NCBI GenBank assembly: GCA_000818945.1
Contig: KN805462.1
Location: 34,177 to 98,176 of the forward strand
Origin: Schizochytrium sp. CCTCC M209059
Taxonomy: Eukaryota > Sar > Bigyra > Thraustochytrida > Thraustochytriidae
DNA: 64,000 bases
Direction: 5' to 3'
Shown here: piece by piece, positions 28,648-38,760 of the stretch
Numbering within the stretch: the first letter of the stretch is position 1
Layout of the letters: every line of letters begins with the position of its first letter
Position numbers and translations under genes: made by a program
The notes under the pieces: generated by a model
The model's database searches: none
What the model saw: only the letters and a program-made list of their open reading frames with translations
Told to the model about the DNA's origin: nothing

Positions 28648-31076
28648 TTATGCGGACTTTTGCTGGCTCTGGTTCTCACGACGCTCGATGTTGCGCTCAA
28701 AAGCGGTGCGGAGAGTCTCGTTGTCAATCATAAAGGCGTACGAGTCATTCTCCTCGTTGGCGGCCATCCAGCCGATCTTCTTGGCAAGACCCATGGTGGC
28801 CTTGCCGCCGACAAAGTGCTTGTCGTACTTGAGGGTGTCGAGGACCTGGTCAATGGTCATGGTGTCCGGGACGAAGCAGGGGAGGCCGGTGGCGCCAACG
28901 ATCTCGTAGTGTTCGTCGACGACAGACTTTTCGCAGATGCCGAGAATGTAGGCGACCTCGGCAGAGACGCACATGCCGATAGCGACGGCCTCACCGTGGA
29001 GGAGAGGGTCGTTGCCGTGGTGCCACGAGAGATGCTCAATGGCGTGCGCGGGGGCGTGGCCGTACTGCGGGACCATCTCGTTGTAGGCGTGCTCAGCGTT
29101 GTAGGCAGGGCCGAGGGTGGACACCTTCTTCTCCATGCACTCGATGATGAGCTTGAGCAGGTAGTCACCGTCACGGAGAACCTTGCTCTTGTCCTCGCCG
29201 GCGTCACGGAGCGGGTCGACAATGGTAGCCGTAAAGTCCGTGCACTGGCAGAGAGCGTGCTTGAGGGCCTCGGCGATACCGTTGAGAATGTGGCGGTCGC
29301 TGAGAGACTTGAGGCAGTCCGGGTCCATGACAAGGTAGTCGGCAGGGAAGTAGCAGCCGAGAAGGTTCTTGCCAAAGTCCGAGACGTTGAAGGCCTTCTT
29401 GAAGTCGCACGAGGCGTCGCACATGCCCATGGTGGTGGTGGGGATGGTCACGAGGTGGATACCGCGGTACAGGGTACCGGCGATGGTGCCGGTAATGTTA
29501 TCGACGGTGCCGCCACCGAGGGAGATGAGGCAGGTGTGCTTGGAGACGCCAGAGGCGAGAATGCTGTCGACAATGCGGTGGTACTGCTGCTTGTTCTTGA
29601 AGGGCTCGGTGGAAGGCTCGCCAGAGTCGTCCATGGCAGCCGAGGGGATGACGATCTTCTCGATCTGAAGACCGCAGTCACGGAACCCCTGGAGCACCTT
29701 GTCACCGTAGAGGTTGTCGACGATCTCGTCGGTGACGAGGTAGTTGGGGGCATCGTGGGAGACCTCAGGGATGATGGTCTTGCCGATGGTCTTGAGGTTT
29801 TCGAGAATGCCGCGCTGGATGACAATCTCGGTCTCGAGGTACTTGCCGGGGCGCTCGAACTTGTTGCGAAAGCATCCGTTGTTGTCGACCTCGCAAGGGG
29901 TGCGGAAGGCCTGGGTGCCGGGGTGTCCGCCGCGCACGCAGTACTCGGAGTCGGTGTCGAGGTCAAACCAGGGCGGGCTGAACGAAGCGGAAGCCGCGGT
30001 CGAGGGCCGTCGATGCGCTCCATTTGCGGGACGGTGAGACGCCAGTCGAGGACGTCACGGTTGGCGGCGATGCGACCCGGGCGGAGGCTCTTGGGGATGA
30101 CGGAGGTGCCGCGCTGGATGCCCCAGCGAAGGAGGATCTGGCCGGGGCCCTTGCCGGTCTCCTCGGCAATGTCGAGGATGGTTTCGTCCTCGAGGAGCGA
30201 GGGGTGGCCGTCGTCGCGGTAGCCGACCTTGCCGAGGGGGGCGTAGGCAATAACGCTGACGCCCTCGTTCTGGCAGAGCTCGAGGAGGCTGGGCTGGGAG
30301 AGGTACGGGTGCATCTCGACCTCGAGGACGAGAGGGCGGATCTCGCAGCGGGCAAGGAGACCCTGAAGGGTGCGGGGGCCCATGTTGGAGACGCCGAGGG
30401 CGCGGACGAGGCCGAGGTCGACGAGCTTTTCCATGGCGTGGTAGGTTTCCATGATCTTTTCGATGTCGGTACCGTCGTGGACAACCTCATAGTCGAACTT
30501 GCCGCCGTAGTCCTTGGAGATGAGCTTGCCGCCCTTGGCCATGCGGTTGGGCCAATGCATCATGTACACGTCGAGGTACTCGACCTGGAGGTCGGCGAGG
30601 GTGCGGCGGCAGGCATCCTCGACGTCCTCGGGTGCTGCGTCCCAGCACCAAAGCTTGGAGCAGATGAAGAGATCTTCGCGCTCGACCTCGTTCTCCTCGA
30701 CGCTCTCGTGGAGGGCCTCGCCGACCTCCTTTTCGTTGCCGTAGAGGGCAGCGCAGTCGAACATGCGGTAGCCCTCCTTGACGGCGACCTTGACGGCGTC
30801 CTTGACGGCCTCGCCGTCCTTGAACTCGTTAAAGGTGCCGAAGCCGAGGAGTGGGATGGCGGCGGTGGACTGGGAGGCGACGGAGCCGCCGCGCGAGCGG
30901 GTCTCGGCGGCGTCAAGGTTGTTGAGCGCCGCGGAGCTGTTGCTGGTGCTCATCTTGGTCTCTGCCTCGGACACATCGCTCTCCGAAGCGGTGGTCTTGA
31001 TCACCTTGGGCTCGAGCATTGGGGGCTCGGCGGTTTGTGCGCCCTCGCCCTGGATCTGACCTTCCTGGATCGCCAT
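28648..31076 (-). CDS. Aldo-keto reductase / sugar-phosphate cyclase (DHQS-like) fusion, frame-interrupted
   Basis: From the ATG at 31076, residues ~40-356 form an aldo-keto reductase: FDCAALYGNE (catalytic Asp and Tyr), SKLW (Lys), MHWP (His) and IPKSLRPGRIAANRDVL (NADPH-binding loop). The downstream frame (to 28648, ~430 residues) is a 3-dehydroquinate-synthase-like cyclase: SLGGGTVDNITGTIAGT (NAD site), IPTTTMGMCDASCD, GKNLLGCY, and metal ligands Glu in IAEALKH, His in GHAPAHAIEH and His in LLHGEAVAIGM. Divergence from DHQS at the DASCDFKKAFN region points to an EEVS/DOIS-type cyclase, substrate unknown. The two halves are separated by two +1 frame changes at ~30006 and ~29975. Between them the sequence still reads as the expected AKR tail (ALDRGFRFVQP then PWFDLDTD). 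The cyclase frame has conserved sequence before its first ATG, so it is unlikely to be a separate gene. The 5' leader is GCTT/GTTT repeat. Confidence 0.82.
29971..30008 (-). other. Double frameshift site inside the AKR-cyclase gene
   Basis: On the minus strand an extra G in GACGGCCC and, about 30 bp later, an extra C in CAGCCCGCCC move the frame twice. Removing one base at each restores a continuous AKR C-terminus leading into the cyclase. Both occur in G/C runs. No GT-AG intron of plausible length spans them. Sequencing error is the simplest explanation; real disruption is possible. Confidence 0.7.
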
Positions 31077-31483
31077 GCTTGTTGTTGTTTGTTTGCGTGC
31101 GTGCGTGCTTGCTTGCTGGCTTGCTTGCTTGCTTGTTCTTGTCGTGGATCGATTTGCTTGCTGTTTGGAGTTTGGGGTTTGCTTTGGATTCTTGCGTTGG
31201 GGGGTTTGGGTTCTGCTTGCTTGCATGCCTGGCCTGGCTGCCTGGCTGCGCGCGTATGTGACCCTCGCTCATTATGCTCTACACATCACATCATGAGCTC
31301 GTGCTCACTCGCTCACGCACACACTCACTCACTCAATCCCGCTCTCTCTCCCGCTCACGCCCTGACGCGGAGCGCGGCGACGAGGAGGACAAAAGGAAGG
31401 AAGCCCGGCTTCTTCTGGAAGCGCCCGCGCGCTGGTCCCGCGCAGGTGTGGGGCGTAGTGGCAGTGGGGAGGGGGGAGGGGGG

Positions 31484-31530
31484 GAAAGAAAAGAAAAGAA
31501 AAGAAAAGAAAAGAAAAAGAAAAAGAAAGG
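31484..31530. repeat. (AAAAG)n microsatellite
   Basis: About nine copies of the pentamer AAAAG with slight length variation, directly after a G-rich run. Confidence 0.9.
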
Positions 31531-31745
31531 AATGCGCTTGATGTGCGTGTTGGTCCTGCAGCGCCCGTGCTGGCTGCTCCGGGCTCGGAGCGCAGGCGGC
31601 AGCGAGGAAGGCGCAAGGCACGGAGCGCGCGAGCTTGGATTTGTCGCCGCGTGGGCGCCGCCTCACGCACACTCCGCCCGGCGCTGACGAGTCCCTCGCC
31701 GCTGCGCTCTCCATCCTGTCCTTGATGGCATTCTGCTAGTATTTC

Positions 31746-31803
31746 ATTCCACTTTATCCCACTTTGTTCCACTCCATTCCACTCCACTCCACTCCACTCC
31801 ATG
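31746..31803. repeat. (TCCAC)n degenerate microsatellite
   Basis: TTCCACT/TCCAC units, more regular towards the 3' end. Confidence 0.85.
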
Positions 31804-32761
31804 CTTCGTTCGCCTTGCTTGCTTGCTCGCTCGCTTGCTTGCTTGCTTGCGGTGGCCGCTCCGCTGGGCCTCACGCGCCGCGTCCCCGCCGCGCCGCGCC
31901 GCGCATGAACCAGCAAAATCCGCATCACGATGTGCCAGGCAGGCAGGCAGGCTCTGCGCGCCTCGATGCTCCGCGCGGATTCGGCCTCGGCGCAATGTCG
32001 GCCGCCCAAGAAGCGCCGGGAAGCGCCGCGCGCGGGCCTCAGACTCGCAGCGTCGTCTCCCCTCCGCCCTCCCTGCTCCTGCTCCGGCTTCGCGGCTTCG
32101 CGGCTTCGCAGCGCGGCGCCGGGGGCTGGCGGCGGCGCGGCGCGGCGCGTCTCGCAGCGGCGCCACGAGGCTGGCTGGTCCCCGGAGGAGGCAGGCAGGC
32201 AGGCAGGCAGACCAGCACCGGAGCGGAGAGGAGAGCAAGGGCCGGAGGGAGGGAGGCCGGACCACGCCCGCCCGTTCTTCTCTTTTTCTCCTCGGGGGGG
32301 AAGCTTCCCCTCCCGTTCCCCGCGGTGCCCGCACGGCGCGCCTTGGCGAGCTGCGCTGCACCTTGCGAGTTGCGAGCCGCATGCCGCATGTTGGCCGCTC
32401 CGCGCTCGCCGGATCCCAAGAAAGTTGGCAGCTTGCGACCACAACCTGGCTGGTCGCATGCACCGCTGCAGCTGCTGGCTGCATGGTTGTTGTTGTTTGG
32501 CGGGTTTGTGGCTTCTTTTCTGTCTGTCCAGCTAGCTAGCTGCGGCTCAATTCCTTGCCGTGTCCTGGCCCTTGGCGCAGCACAAACGACATCTTCATCA
32601 AGAACAACATCATCATCGACAAGAGCATGAACAGGAATCTTCGCAAGCCGTGCACTCGCCCCCTGCCTGCCCTGCGCTGCTGCTACTGCTGCTTGTCTCC
32701 CCGTCGCACGCACGGAGACGAACGCCACGGCGCATCACGCCTGGAAAAGGAACCCCGAGGC

Positions 32762-32798
32762 GGCCAGGCCAGGCCAGGCCAGGCCAGGCCAGGCCAGG
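32762..32798. repeat. (CCAGG)n microsatellite
   Basis: About seven copies of the pentamer GGCCA/CCAGG. Confidence 0.9.
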
Positions 32799-32848
32799 GC
32801 GCGGGGGATTTCGGCGAGCACGCACGCGCAGCAGAGTGCAGACAGACG

Positions 32849-32911
32849 GACAGACTGACAGACTGACAGACTGACAGACTGACAGACTGACAGACTGACA
32901 GACTGACAGAC
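32849..32911. repeat. (ACAGACTG)n octamer repeat
   Basis: Nearly eight perfect copies of an 8-bp unit. There are no unique spacers, so it is not a CRISPR array. Confidence 0.92.
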
Positions 32912-32954
32912 GCTGGTCATGGAGGCAGGCAGGGGACGCGGAAGCCGGCGGATG

Positions 32955-32977
32955 AGCTAGCTAGCTAGCTAGCTAGC
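32955..32977. repeat. (AGCT)n self-complementary repeat
   Basis: About six copies of the palindromic tetramer AGCT. Confidence 0.9.
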
Positions 32978-33651
32978 GGCTGGCCGCAAGCTCAACACAA
33001 AGCAAGCCACCCAAAGCAAGCGAGCAAGCTAAGCAAGCAAGCTAAGCGAGCAAGCTAAGCGAGCAAAGCAAGCAATCAGAGCAGAGCAGAGCAGCGCCAG
33101 AAGGTCAGGGCTGAAGATTAGGGGCGTCTGCGGGGAGGGGGGCTGTGGGTATAGACCAAGCTGCACGTGCCTCCCCACTGTGTCCTGGATCCGCCACAGG
33201 TCGTGACCCGCAGCTCCTCGCAGGTGATGCGCAGCGTCTGCGCCTCGTATCGCGACGTCGAGGCCGAGACGAAAGAAAGAAAGAAAATGAATGAATGAAT
33301 GAATGAAACAAGCCACCAGAGGCAGACGGGACGCTCTGCGCGAGGCAGGGAGTCGGGAATGCGGCGCGGCCCTGAGCGGCGGAGCGGGTGAGGCCGACCC
33401 ACCGACAGACCTGCCTGTTAGGGCGAGCGAGCTGCATTCGGCAGCCGCCGCTGCTGGCAGTGTGACCGCACCCATCCGCCCGCCACCGCACGCTCGCACG
33501 CACAGTGCCAATCCTCACGAAGGTCGATGCGGCACGGGCCACACCAGCCCCGGCAGCGAGCGCCGCATACGATCGCGCTGCGAGCGTCTTTCAACAGCAA
33601 GCGACGCAAGCAACGCAGGCAACTGCAACAAGCAACACAAGCAAGCGACTT

Positions 33652-33686
33652 ATACGTACGTACGTACGTACATAAGCAAGCAATCG

Positions 33687-33720
<34 letters not shown>
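33652..33720. repeat. (TACG)n followed by (CAAG)n microsatellites
   Basis: Five copies of self-complementary TACG at 33652-33671, then nearly nine copies of CAAG at 33686-33720. Confidence 0.9.
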
Positions 33721-34729
33721 AACGCACGCACGGCCCGGGAAGGTCATTGACACGCCGGACCGCGCGTTGACCCGGCGGGCATCTGCAGCGGACAGTTGCG
33801 GCCGGCAGAGAGAGGCGAGGCGTCTGGCTCCTGCCAGGCTGCTGTGTTGCGCGTTTTCGACCGTCGCCTCCTCGCAGGCGCGCGACCACAAAAAGCAGAG
33901 CCGGAAGCGCCGCGAAAGCACCGCGCAACTTGCCACTGGCCGGGTTGATGTGAAGGCAGCCGCGCCTCCAGCACGCCCGGGCAAGCTACGAGGCGAGAAA
34001 GCAAGCTGGCAGCTCGCGGGCAAAGCGCCGAGAGAGCGAGAGAGGGAGCGAGGGAGGGAGGGAGGGAGCGAGGGAGCGAGGGAGCGAGGAGCGAAGCAGG
34101 CAGAGGAGGCGACGAACCTCAGCGCATCTGGCTCCTCTGTCTGCATCGGAGGACCAGGGCGCTAGCACGAGCACTAGCAGCGTCAAACTCACAAACATCC
34201 CTTTGGCTAGGCTAGGCCTAGTGGCTCTAAGCGCCTCTACAGGATACTACTATTCCATTCCTCGCACGATCAATTCCGCGCGCTTTCGTGGCGATTTCCG
34301 CGGAGACACAAGTCTGCGTGCTGCGGGGGGCACCCGCCTCTGACGCGCCCCGCAGCAGCTCGCAAGAACATTCCGCGCGGCAAGGAGGGCGGCCGGGATT
34401 TCCCGGAAGAACAGGAGGAACACCGGACACACGTCCCGGGCCCAGGGCTCGGGCCTGCATGCTGGTGCCGGAAAGGTTCCGCATACGTTCTGCGATGACG
34501 GTTGTGAGCAACCCAAATTCGCTGTGTCTACGAGCCCTGCAGAGTAGTCTGAGAGCACCGCAAGCGCAAGCGCAAGCGCAGGGAACTGCGAGCGCAGAGC
34601 AGAGCACCGCAAGCGCAGAGCATACTCGAGCAGTCTGTTCGCGCCGCGCCCGTGCCTTCCCGTCTCTCCCCCCTCCCCCGGGCCGGGAAACACCAGTCGA
34701 ACCCTAGCTTGTTTGATCTCGCAGACACA

Positions 34730-35851
34730 ATGGAAAACTTCGCGAGCCACGGGCTGCGCGACACGCGCGACACAGACGCGCCCCTACAAGATGCAACTCC
34801 CGACGAGGATCTCGAACACGAGGACCTACGCGCCTTCGACGCTGGTCGCGTCTTTGAGCGCCACCGCAAGGCCAGTGGACTCTCCCAGGAGGCCTTCCTG
34901 CAGGTCCTCTTTGACCTCTACGCGGACCGCCGCGCCGCCTTTAAAAACCGCGGCAGCAAGGACTTTGTCGCAGGAAGACTCTTTGAGAAATTTGGCGCGC
35001 GAAGCGTCCACCGCGCTTCAGATGTCGTCACTCCAGCCCAGTTCAAGCACATGATTTCTCTCGTTGGAGACCAGATTGATGTCTTCGACGCGGGGCGCAC
35101 CTTTGAACGCTTTGCAGATCCCGCGCTCGGCGCAGCGCTCCCGCCAGGAGCCTTTGTGCGCCTTTGCCGCTCGACGCGACTTGGCGATATCCTCCTCGGC
35201 TGGATGCGTACCGAAACTGACGAAGATCTCGAGGGCGCCCGCAAGTTCGAGCACAACCCTGAAACGCTCAGCAACGCCCATGTCTCGCATCACGGTCCGA
35301 GCGCTCCCCTGCGAAAGGAAAGACGGCAATCACCCTCTCGAGGCGCCACTCGTGACAGTGAAGCCTATTTTTACTCGAACAACGATGATGGCGACGAAGA
35401 TACCCGAAACGAGCGAATCTACCCACGTACAACAGAGGATGAAAGCAATGATGACGATGACGATGACGACGACCGAGACCTACAAGAGGAGAACCACGAT
35501 CCTGCGAGCATTCTTCGTCGTATCAAGCTTGCAGTGACGAAAATGACCAAAGCTGAGGATCAAATTGCTGCACTTGAGGCCGAGCTTCACGCCGAAGCGC
35601 GGCTTCGTCACGAGCTCCCAGAAGCATACAGCGAAGCAAAGGAGCGCATGCTGAACAAATACATTCAAACGTTGCAAGACAAACGCGCTGTTCACATTGA
35701 CACTGTCAAGCGCCTGCAACGCCTTGCAAAGCCCAAACCACAATCCCAGCTGTCCAAAACATTGGCAGCTCACCGCCGTCGACGCCGACACATGCCATCA
35801 CCTTATCCAGACTTTCCCCTTGCTGCCTATGAGCTCGAGGATGGATACTAA
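34730..35851 (+). CDS. Hypothetical acidic protein with three FDAGR-type repeats and a C-terminal coiled coil
   Basis: The ATG at 34730 (context CACAATGG) gives 373 residues. Three related segments occur at residues 36-46 (FDAGRVFERH), 79-89 (FVAGRLFEKF) and 119-129 (FDAGRTFERF), spaced 40-43 residues. Each is followed by a short helix of the type LSQEAFLQVL / VTPAQFKHMI / LPPGAFVRLC. The spacing and the pattern of two helices around a short loop recall degenerate EF-hand or other helical pair modules, but no Ca2+ loop is visible. Residues ~240-265 are a run of Asp/Glu. Residues ~275-340 are Lys/Glu/Leu-rich and probably coiled-coil. I do not recognise the family. It is convergent with the next gene, 257 bp apart. 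Confidence 0.75.
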   Translation: MENFASHGLRDTRDTDAPLQDATPDEDLEHEDLRAFDAGRVFERHRKASGLSQEAFLQVLFDLYADRRAAFKNRGSKDFVAGRLFEKFGARSVHRASDVVTPAQFKHMISLVGDQIDVFDAGRTFERFADPALGAALPPGAFVRLCRSTRLGDILLGWMRTETDEDLEGARKFEHNPETLSNAHVSHHGPSAPLRKERRQSPSRGATRDSEAYFYSNNDDGDEDTRNERIYPRTTEDESNDDDDDDDDRDLQEENHDPASILRRIKLAVTKMTKAEDQIAALEAELHAEARLRHELPEAYSEAKERMLNKYIQTLQDKRAVHIDTVKRLQRLAKPKPQSQLSKTLAAHRRRRRHMPSPYPDFPLAAYELEDGY

Positions 35852-36108
35852 ACTACGGCCACGTCCCAAATACGAAACTAATGAAAAAGATTGCTACGAA
35901 ATGATTTTTGCCCAGCACAACTTGTCACACATGCGTCTGTACGCGATACGAAAAGTATCTGGTCCTCCTGTGCCACCCTTGGGGGCCTTTGCTCGACATA
36001 CATGTTGCCCATCTGTTCTCATCAGCAATCACCTTGACGAAAGATTCATAAACGTGTCCCTCTCACGTTTGTAGCCTCATTCGGTGATCAGGAAGGCAGC
36101 ATTATTCG

Positions 36109-36879
36109 TCAAGAAAGGCCATCGCCATCGCACCCAAGATTTGAAGCACGAAGCGCGGCGAAGCGTGCCTTGATGGAAAGTACAGAGTTCGCGTCGAGCA
36201 AGACCTCGCGCAAAGCTCTCACGAGACACTCGCGATCTCTTGCATCGCCTATACGCCCCGCCTGCGGAAACGCGCTCACATGTTGCATCATTCCTAAATA
36301 CACGTCTTCAAAGCAGTCAGAGCTTTCATACGTCTCTGTGTCCGCATCACGGCCAGACGTTGCCGGATGTTTTTCCTCGTGCACCATTTGCTGCGTCGAA
36401 CCGAGTCCGTCACTCGTGAGGATATCTGACTTCGAAGGAGATTGTAAGCGCGTCATAACACGGAGGACAAGACTCAAAAGCGCTTCGTCGTCCTGAATCT
36501 GGGCCGTCGACTTGCGCACTGCAGCGTGAAAACGAGCTTGCAAGCTGTCACCCTTTGCTGCACGCGGTCCGCCTCGTAGCCGTTGCAGTGCATCTTGGGC
36601 ACTTGCAGAGAGCATCGATTCGCGAATGGAACGCGCAAGTGCATCATCGTCAACGTCAGTGTTCTCTCTGTCGCAGGCAACGCCGCGCGTCTTTCTCCTT
36701 TTCGCGGTGTCGCCGTCCTCGCCGTGGCGGTAGAGATCGCCACACGGACGCAGAACCTCGAGCGTCCCTCCCTCCGGAAGCACCCGGAAAGACCGCTGCA
36801 CGGGCTCCCGGGTGTGTTGTTCCCAGCTCACGCCAGCCCGCTGCCCAGGGCTGTCGTCGCCTTCATCCTCGCTTGACAT
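36109..36879 (-). CDS. Hypothetical protein, possible UIM-like motif
   Basis: A 256-residue ORF from the ATG at 36879 to the TGA at 36109. It begins with an acidic MSSEDEGDD. Residues ~75-90 (DDDALARSIRESML) resemble a ubiquitin-interacting motif (acidic, then hydrophobic, then Ser), though the central Ala is replaced. The C-terminal half is alpha-helical and Leu-rich (DEALLSLVLRVMTRL, LVRALREVLLDANSVLSIKARFAALRA). No family is recognised. Codon composition resembles the neighbours and the frame is closed on both sides, which supports a real gene. Confidence 0.65.
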   Translation of the reverse strand: MSSEDEGDDSPGQRAGVSWEQHTREPVQRSFRVLPEGGTLEVLRPCGDLYRHGEDGDTAKRRKTRGVACDRENTDVDDDALARSIRESMLSASAQDALQRLRGGPRAAKGDSLQARFHAAVRKSTAQIQDDEALLSLVLRVMTRLQSPSKSDILTSDGLGSTQQMVHEEKHPATSGRDADTETYESSDCFEDVYLGMMQHVSAFPQAGRIGDARDRECLVRALREVLLDANSVLSIKARFAALRASNLGCDGDGLS

Positions 36880-37373
36880 TGCTCAGACGCGCACGTGCGC
36901 GCTCGTGCGCGCTCGTGCGCTCAAATTTTGCTCTTTTTCTGGGCCGACCGAGTCTGGTGATTGTTCTCTTTTTGGCCGGTAAAATTCGTCCCAACTTGAA
37001 CTTTAACTCATTAAACTGGAACCATTGGCTCAATGGGAAGTGTAGAAAACTGACAGACGCAAGTCTCAATCGCCATGGACGCTTGCTCAAGAATTCCGAG
37101 CTTTAAAGGCAAGAAAAAAGCGTCTCACTGGGCGATGAGAAAATAAGAATGCAAGAGAGATCTTGCCACGAAACGAACCACTGGAGAAGAAGGCGACAGA
37201 CAGGGCAAGCCAAAATGAGTCTAAGACGGCAGTACTATACCACACACGTACACAAAGGCATGTAGCCTATGAACCTCGTTCCTCAATTTCTTTTCTTCAA
37301 GAAAAACTTAGTTGCGGACTTTCCCACGGCTCACAGAAGAAGTAGTTCGACAAAAATGAGGGGTTCATGCTTC
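36880..37373. other. Intergenic region
   Basis: No supported gene. GTGCGCGCTC repeats lie at 36893-36920, just upstream of the minus-strand ATG at 36879. The rest is less GC-rich and featureless to my eye. Confidence 0.5.
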
Positions 37374-38483
37374 TCAAAGACGAGCATAACTCTCAAGACG
37401 ATCATGATCGGTTGAAAGAGCAGCAATATACGGGGAGAGGTCCATGCCAAGTACGCCCCAACGCGCTTCAGCAGCCGCGAGCGTCTCTGACGTCCAGTAG
37501 GAATCGCCCGGCCAAGGAAAGCCGAGAACAGCACGCTGTGCAGGTGTCAAAGATACGAAGAGACGCTCAAATGCACCCACAGTGGGTCGCTCAGGGTACA
37601 GGTCTCCGCCGGCAAGCACATGTTTAATATTGTAAAAGAATCGTGCAAAGCCAGTGTTCCAGGCATTCACGCGATCCGTGGACGACTTCTTGAACACAAG
37701 GTTACACACCAACCGAGAAGCGCCGGGACGTACAGGTCGGCCTCTGTGCCATAGATCATGTCGGTACAGAAGCACTGTGCCAATGCGATAGTTCACAAGC
37801 TCTTCCCGGCGGTAGAGTTCTTGCCGCGCCGCATACAGTTCGGGATCGCTCGAAGCGAGATGTGCCTCGGCTTGTGCGCGATCGTTGATCCATGGGTGGA
37901 CACCTACGCCTGGCATGCGGTACGGCCAGGCGTATGCTGGGTCAGAAGCTCCGCGTCTCGGCACAACGCCCGTTTCCCCGTCGCATACGTCGGCGTCGTC
38001 TAAATACACAATGATGGCCACCGTCTCGGGCGTATCAAACGGAGGGGGATGGTTGAGATCGTGATTCGGAAAGTCCATGTGCATGCGCTGCTCCACGCTT
38101 GCATAAGGCGCGCGTGATCCAGGTCCTTCCGGTTCATGAATACCAGACTTGAACCAGGCATCTCCCTGGGTAAGACGCACTTCGCGTGTCTGGAGCAGCT
38201 CTCGCGCTGCGTCCTGAAGCCCCGGTGCAAGAAAAACCTCGTTCAATGAGGCCTGTGTTGAGGGAAACTCGAATTTGCCCTGTGACCCAAAGGGCATCTT
38301 GCGCGTTTTGCCACTATCTTCTCCATCTTGCGTCGTCGCCGCTGCTGTTGCCTGTTGCGCCGTTCGCCGGCACTCTGCGCGCACGCGAGTGCAAAGCGCA
38401 ATGTCAAGCAAGCGTCCTGGCGCCACCACGCAAAACCCCTCTTCTGCCCACTTCCGCCGCTCGTCCGCACTGAGAACATCCAT
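37374..38483 (-). CDS. Phytanoyl-CoA dioxygenase (PhyH)-like Fe(II)/2-oxoglutarate oxygenase
   Basis: The ATG at 38483 gives 369 residues. The iron-binding triad is visible: HxD in RMHMDFPNH (His135, Asp137) and the distal His246 in LLYRHDLWHRGRP. A 2-oxoglutarate-binding Arg follows in RPGASRLVCNLVF. The N-terminal ADERRKWAEEGFCVVAP is the usual PhyH opening. Known family role: oxygen-dependent hydroxylation of diverse lipids and small molecules; the substrate cannot be told here. There is no clear PTS2 or membrane segment. The frame stays open a further 67 codons upstream but would run through a poly-G tract (poly-Pro), so the internal Met is chosen. Confidence 0.85.
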   Translation of the reverse strand: MDVLSADERRKWAEEGFCVVAPGRLLDIALCTRVRAECRRTAQQATAAATTQDGEDSGKTRKMPFGSQGKFEFPSTQASLNEVFLAPGLQDAARELLQTREVRLTQGDAWFKSGIHEPEGPGSRAPYASVEQRMHMDFPNHDLNHPPPFDTPETVAIIVYLDDADVCDGETGVVPRRGASDPAYAWPYRMPGVGVHPWINDRAQAEAHLASSDPELYAARQELYRREELVNYRIGTVLLYRHDLWHRGRPVRPGASRLVCNLVFKKSSTDRVNAWNTGFARFFYNIKHVLAGGDLYPERPTVGAFERLFVSLTPAQRAVLGFPWPGDSYWTSETLAAAEARWGVLGMDLSPYIAALSTDHDRLESYARL

Positions 38484-38589
38484 GCTTCCGTCCGTCACTT
38501 TGCGCGTCACCTTCACTCGCCGCTTTGCTACGCCTCCGCGAGCGAAGCCAGAGCTCGTTGTGCCGTACCGGCGGCGCGGCGCTTTTTTT

Positions 38590-38607
38590 GGGGGGGGGGG
38601 GGGGGGG
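38590..38607. repeat. Poly-G homopolymer (18 G after 7 T)
   Basis: A T7-G18 tract about 107 bp upstream of the PhyH-like start codon and 150 bp downstream of the PH-protein stop. Its length is prone to sequencing error. Confidence 0.95.
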
Positions 38608-38760
38608 AGAGTTTGCAGGTGGGTGCACGCGCACTGTTTCCGAAAAGAAGAGAAAAAACAAGAAAAGAGAAAAGAGAAGAGCAATCAAATCGACGCTGTC
38701 ATCGTGGAGCATACAATGATTAAAGAGAGAGGGAAAGGTTACAAAGTTCAGACGTTGGTA

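Larger units (their letters stand above)
31077..34729. other. 3.65-kb divergent intergenic region dense in microsatellites
   Basis: No supported gene between the AKR-cyclase (minus) and the gene at 34730 (plus). It holds many tandem repeats, listed separately where long: GCTT near 31105-31135, AAAAG at 31484-31530, TCCAC at 31746-31803, GGCA near 32190-32210, CCAGG at 32762-32798, ACAGACTG at 32849-32911, AGCT at 32955-32977, AATG at 33286-33307, TACG at 33652-33671, CAAG at 33686-33720 and GGGA/GCGA near 34040-34090. Several 200-370-residue open frames on both strands are Arg/Ala/Ser-rich translations of these and have no domain signal. Confidence 0.6.

Noticed and set aside
28609..30222. 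537-codon plus-strand open frame opposite the cyclase
   Set aside because: Val/Asp/Gly-rich translation antisense to conserved cyclase and AKR motifs; no domain.
30024..31541. 505-codon plus-strand open frame opposite the AKR
   Set aside because: Antisense shadow of the AKR, ending in GCTT and AAAAG repeats.
31329..32459. 376-codon minus-strand open frame
   Set aside because: Made of microsatellite translation; several competing frames on both strands; no domain signature.
32849..32911. CRISPR-like or minisatellite array
   Set aside because: Perfect 8-bp tandem repeat without spacers, so a plain microsatellite.
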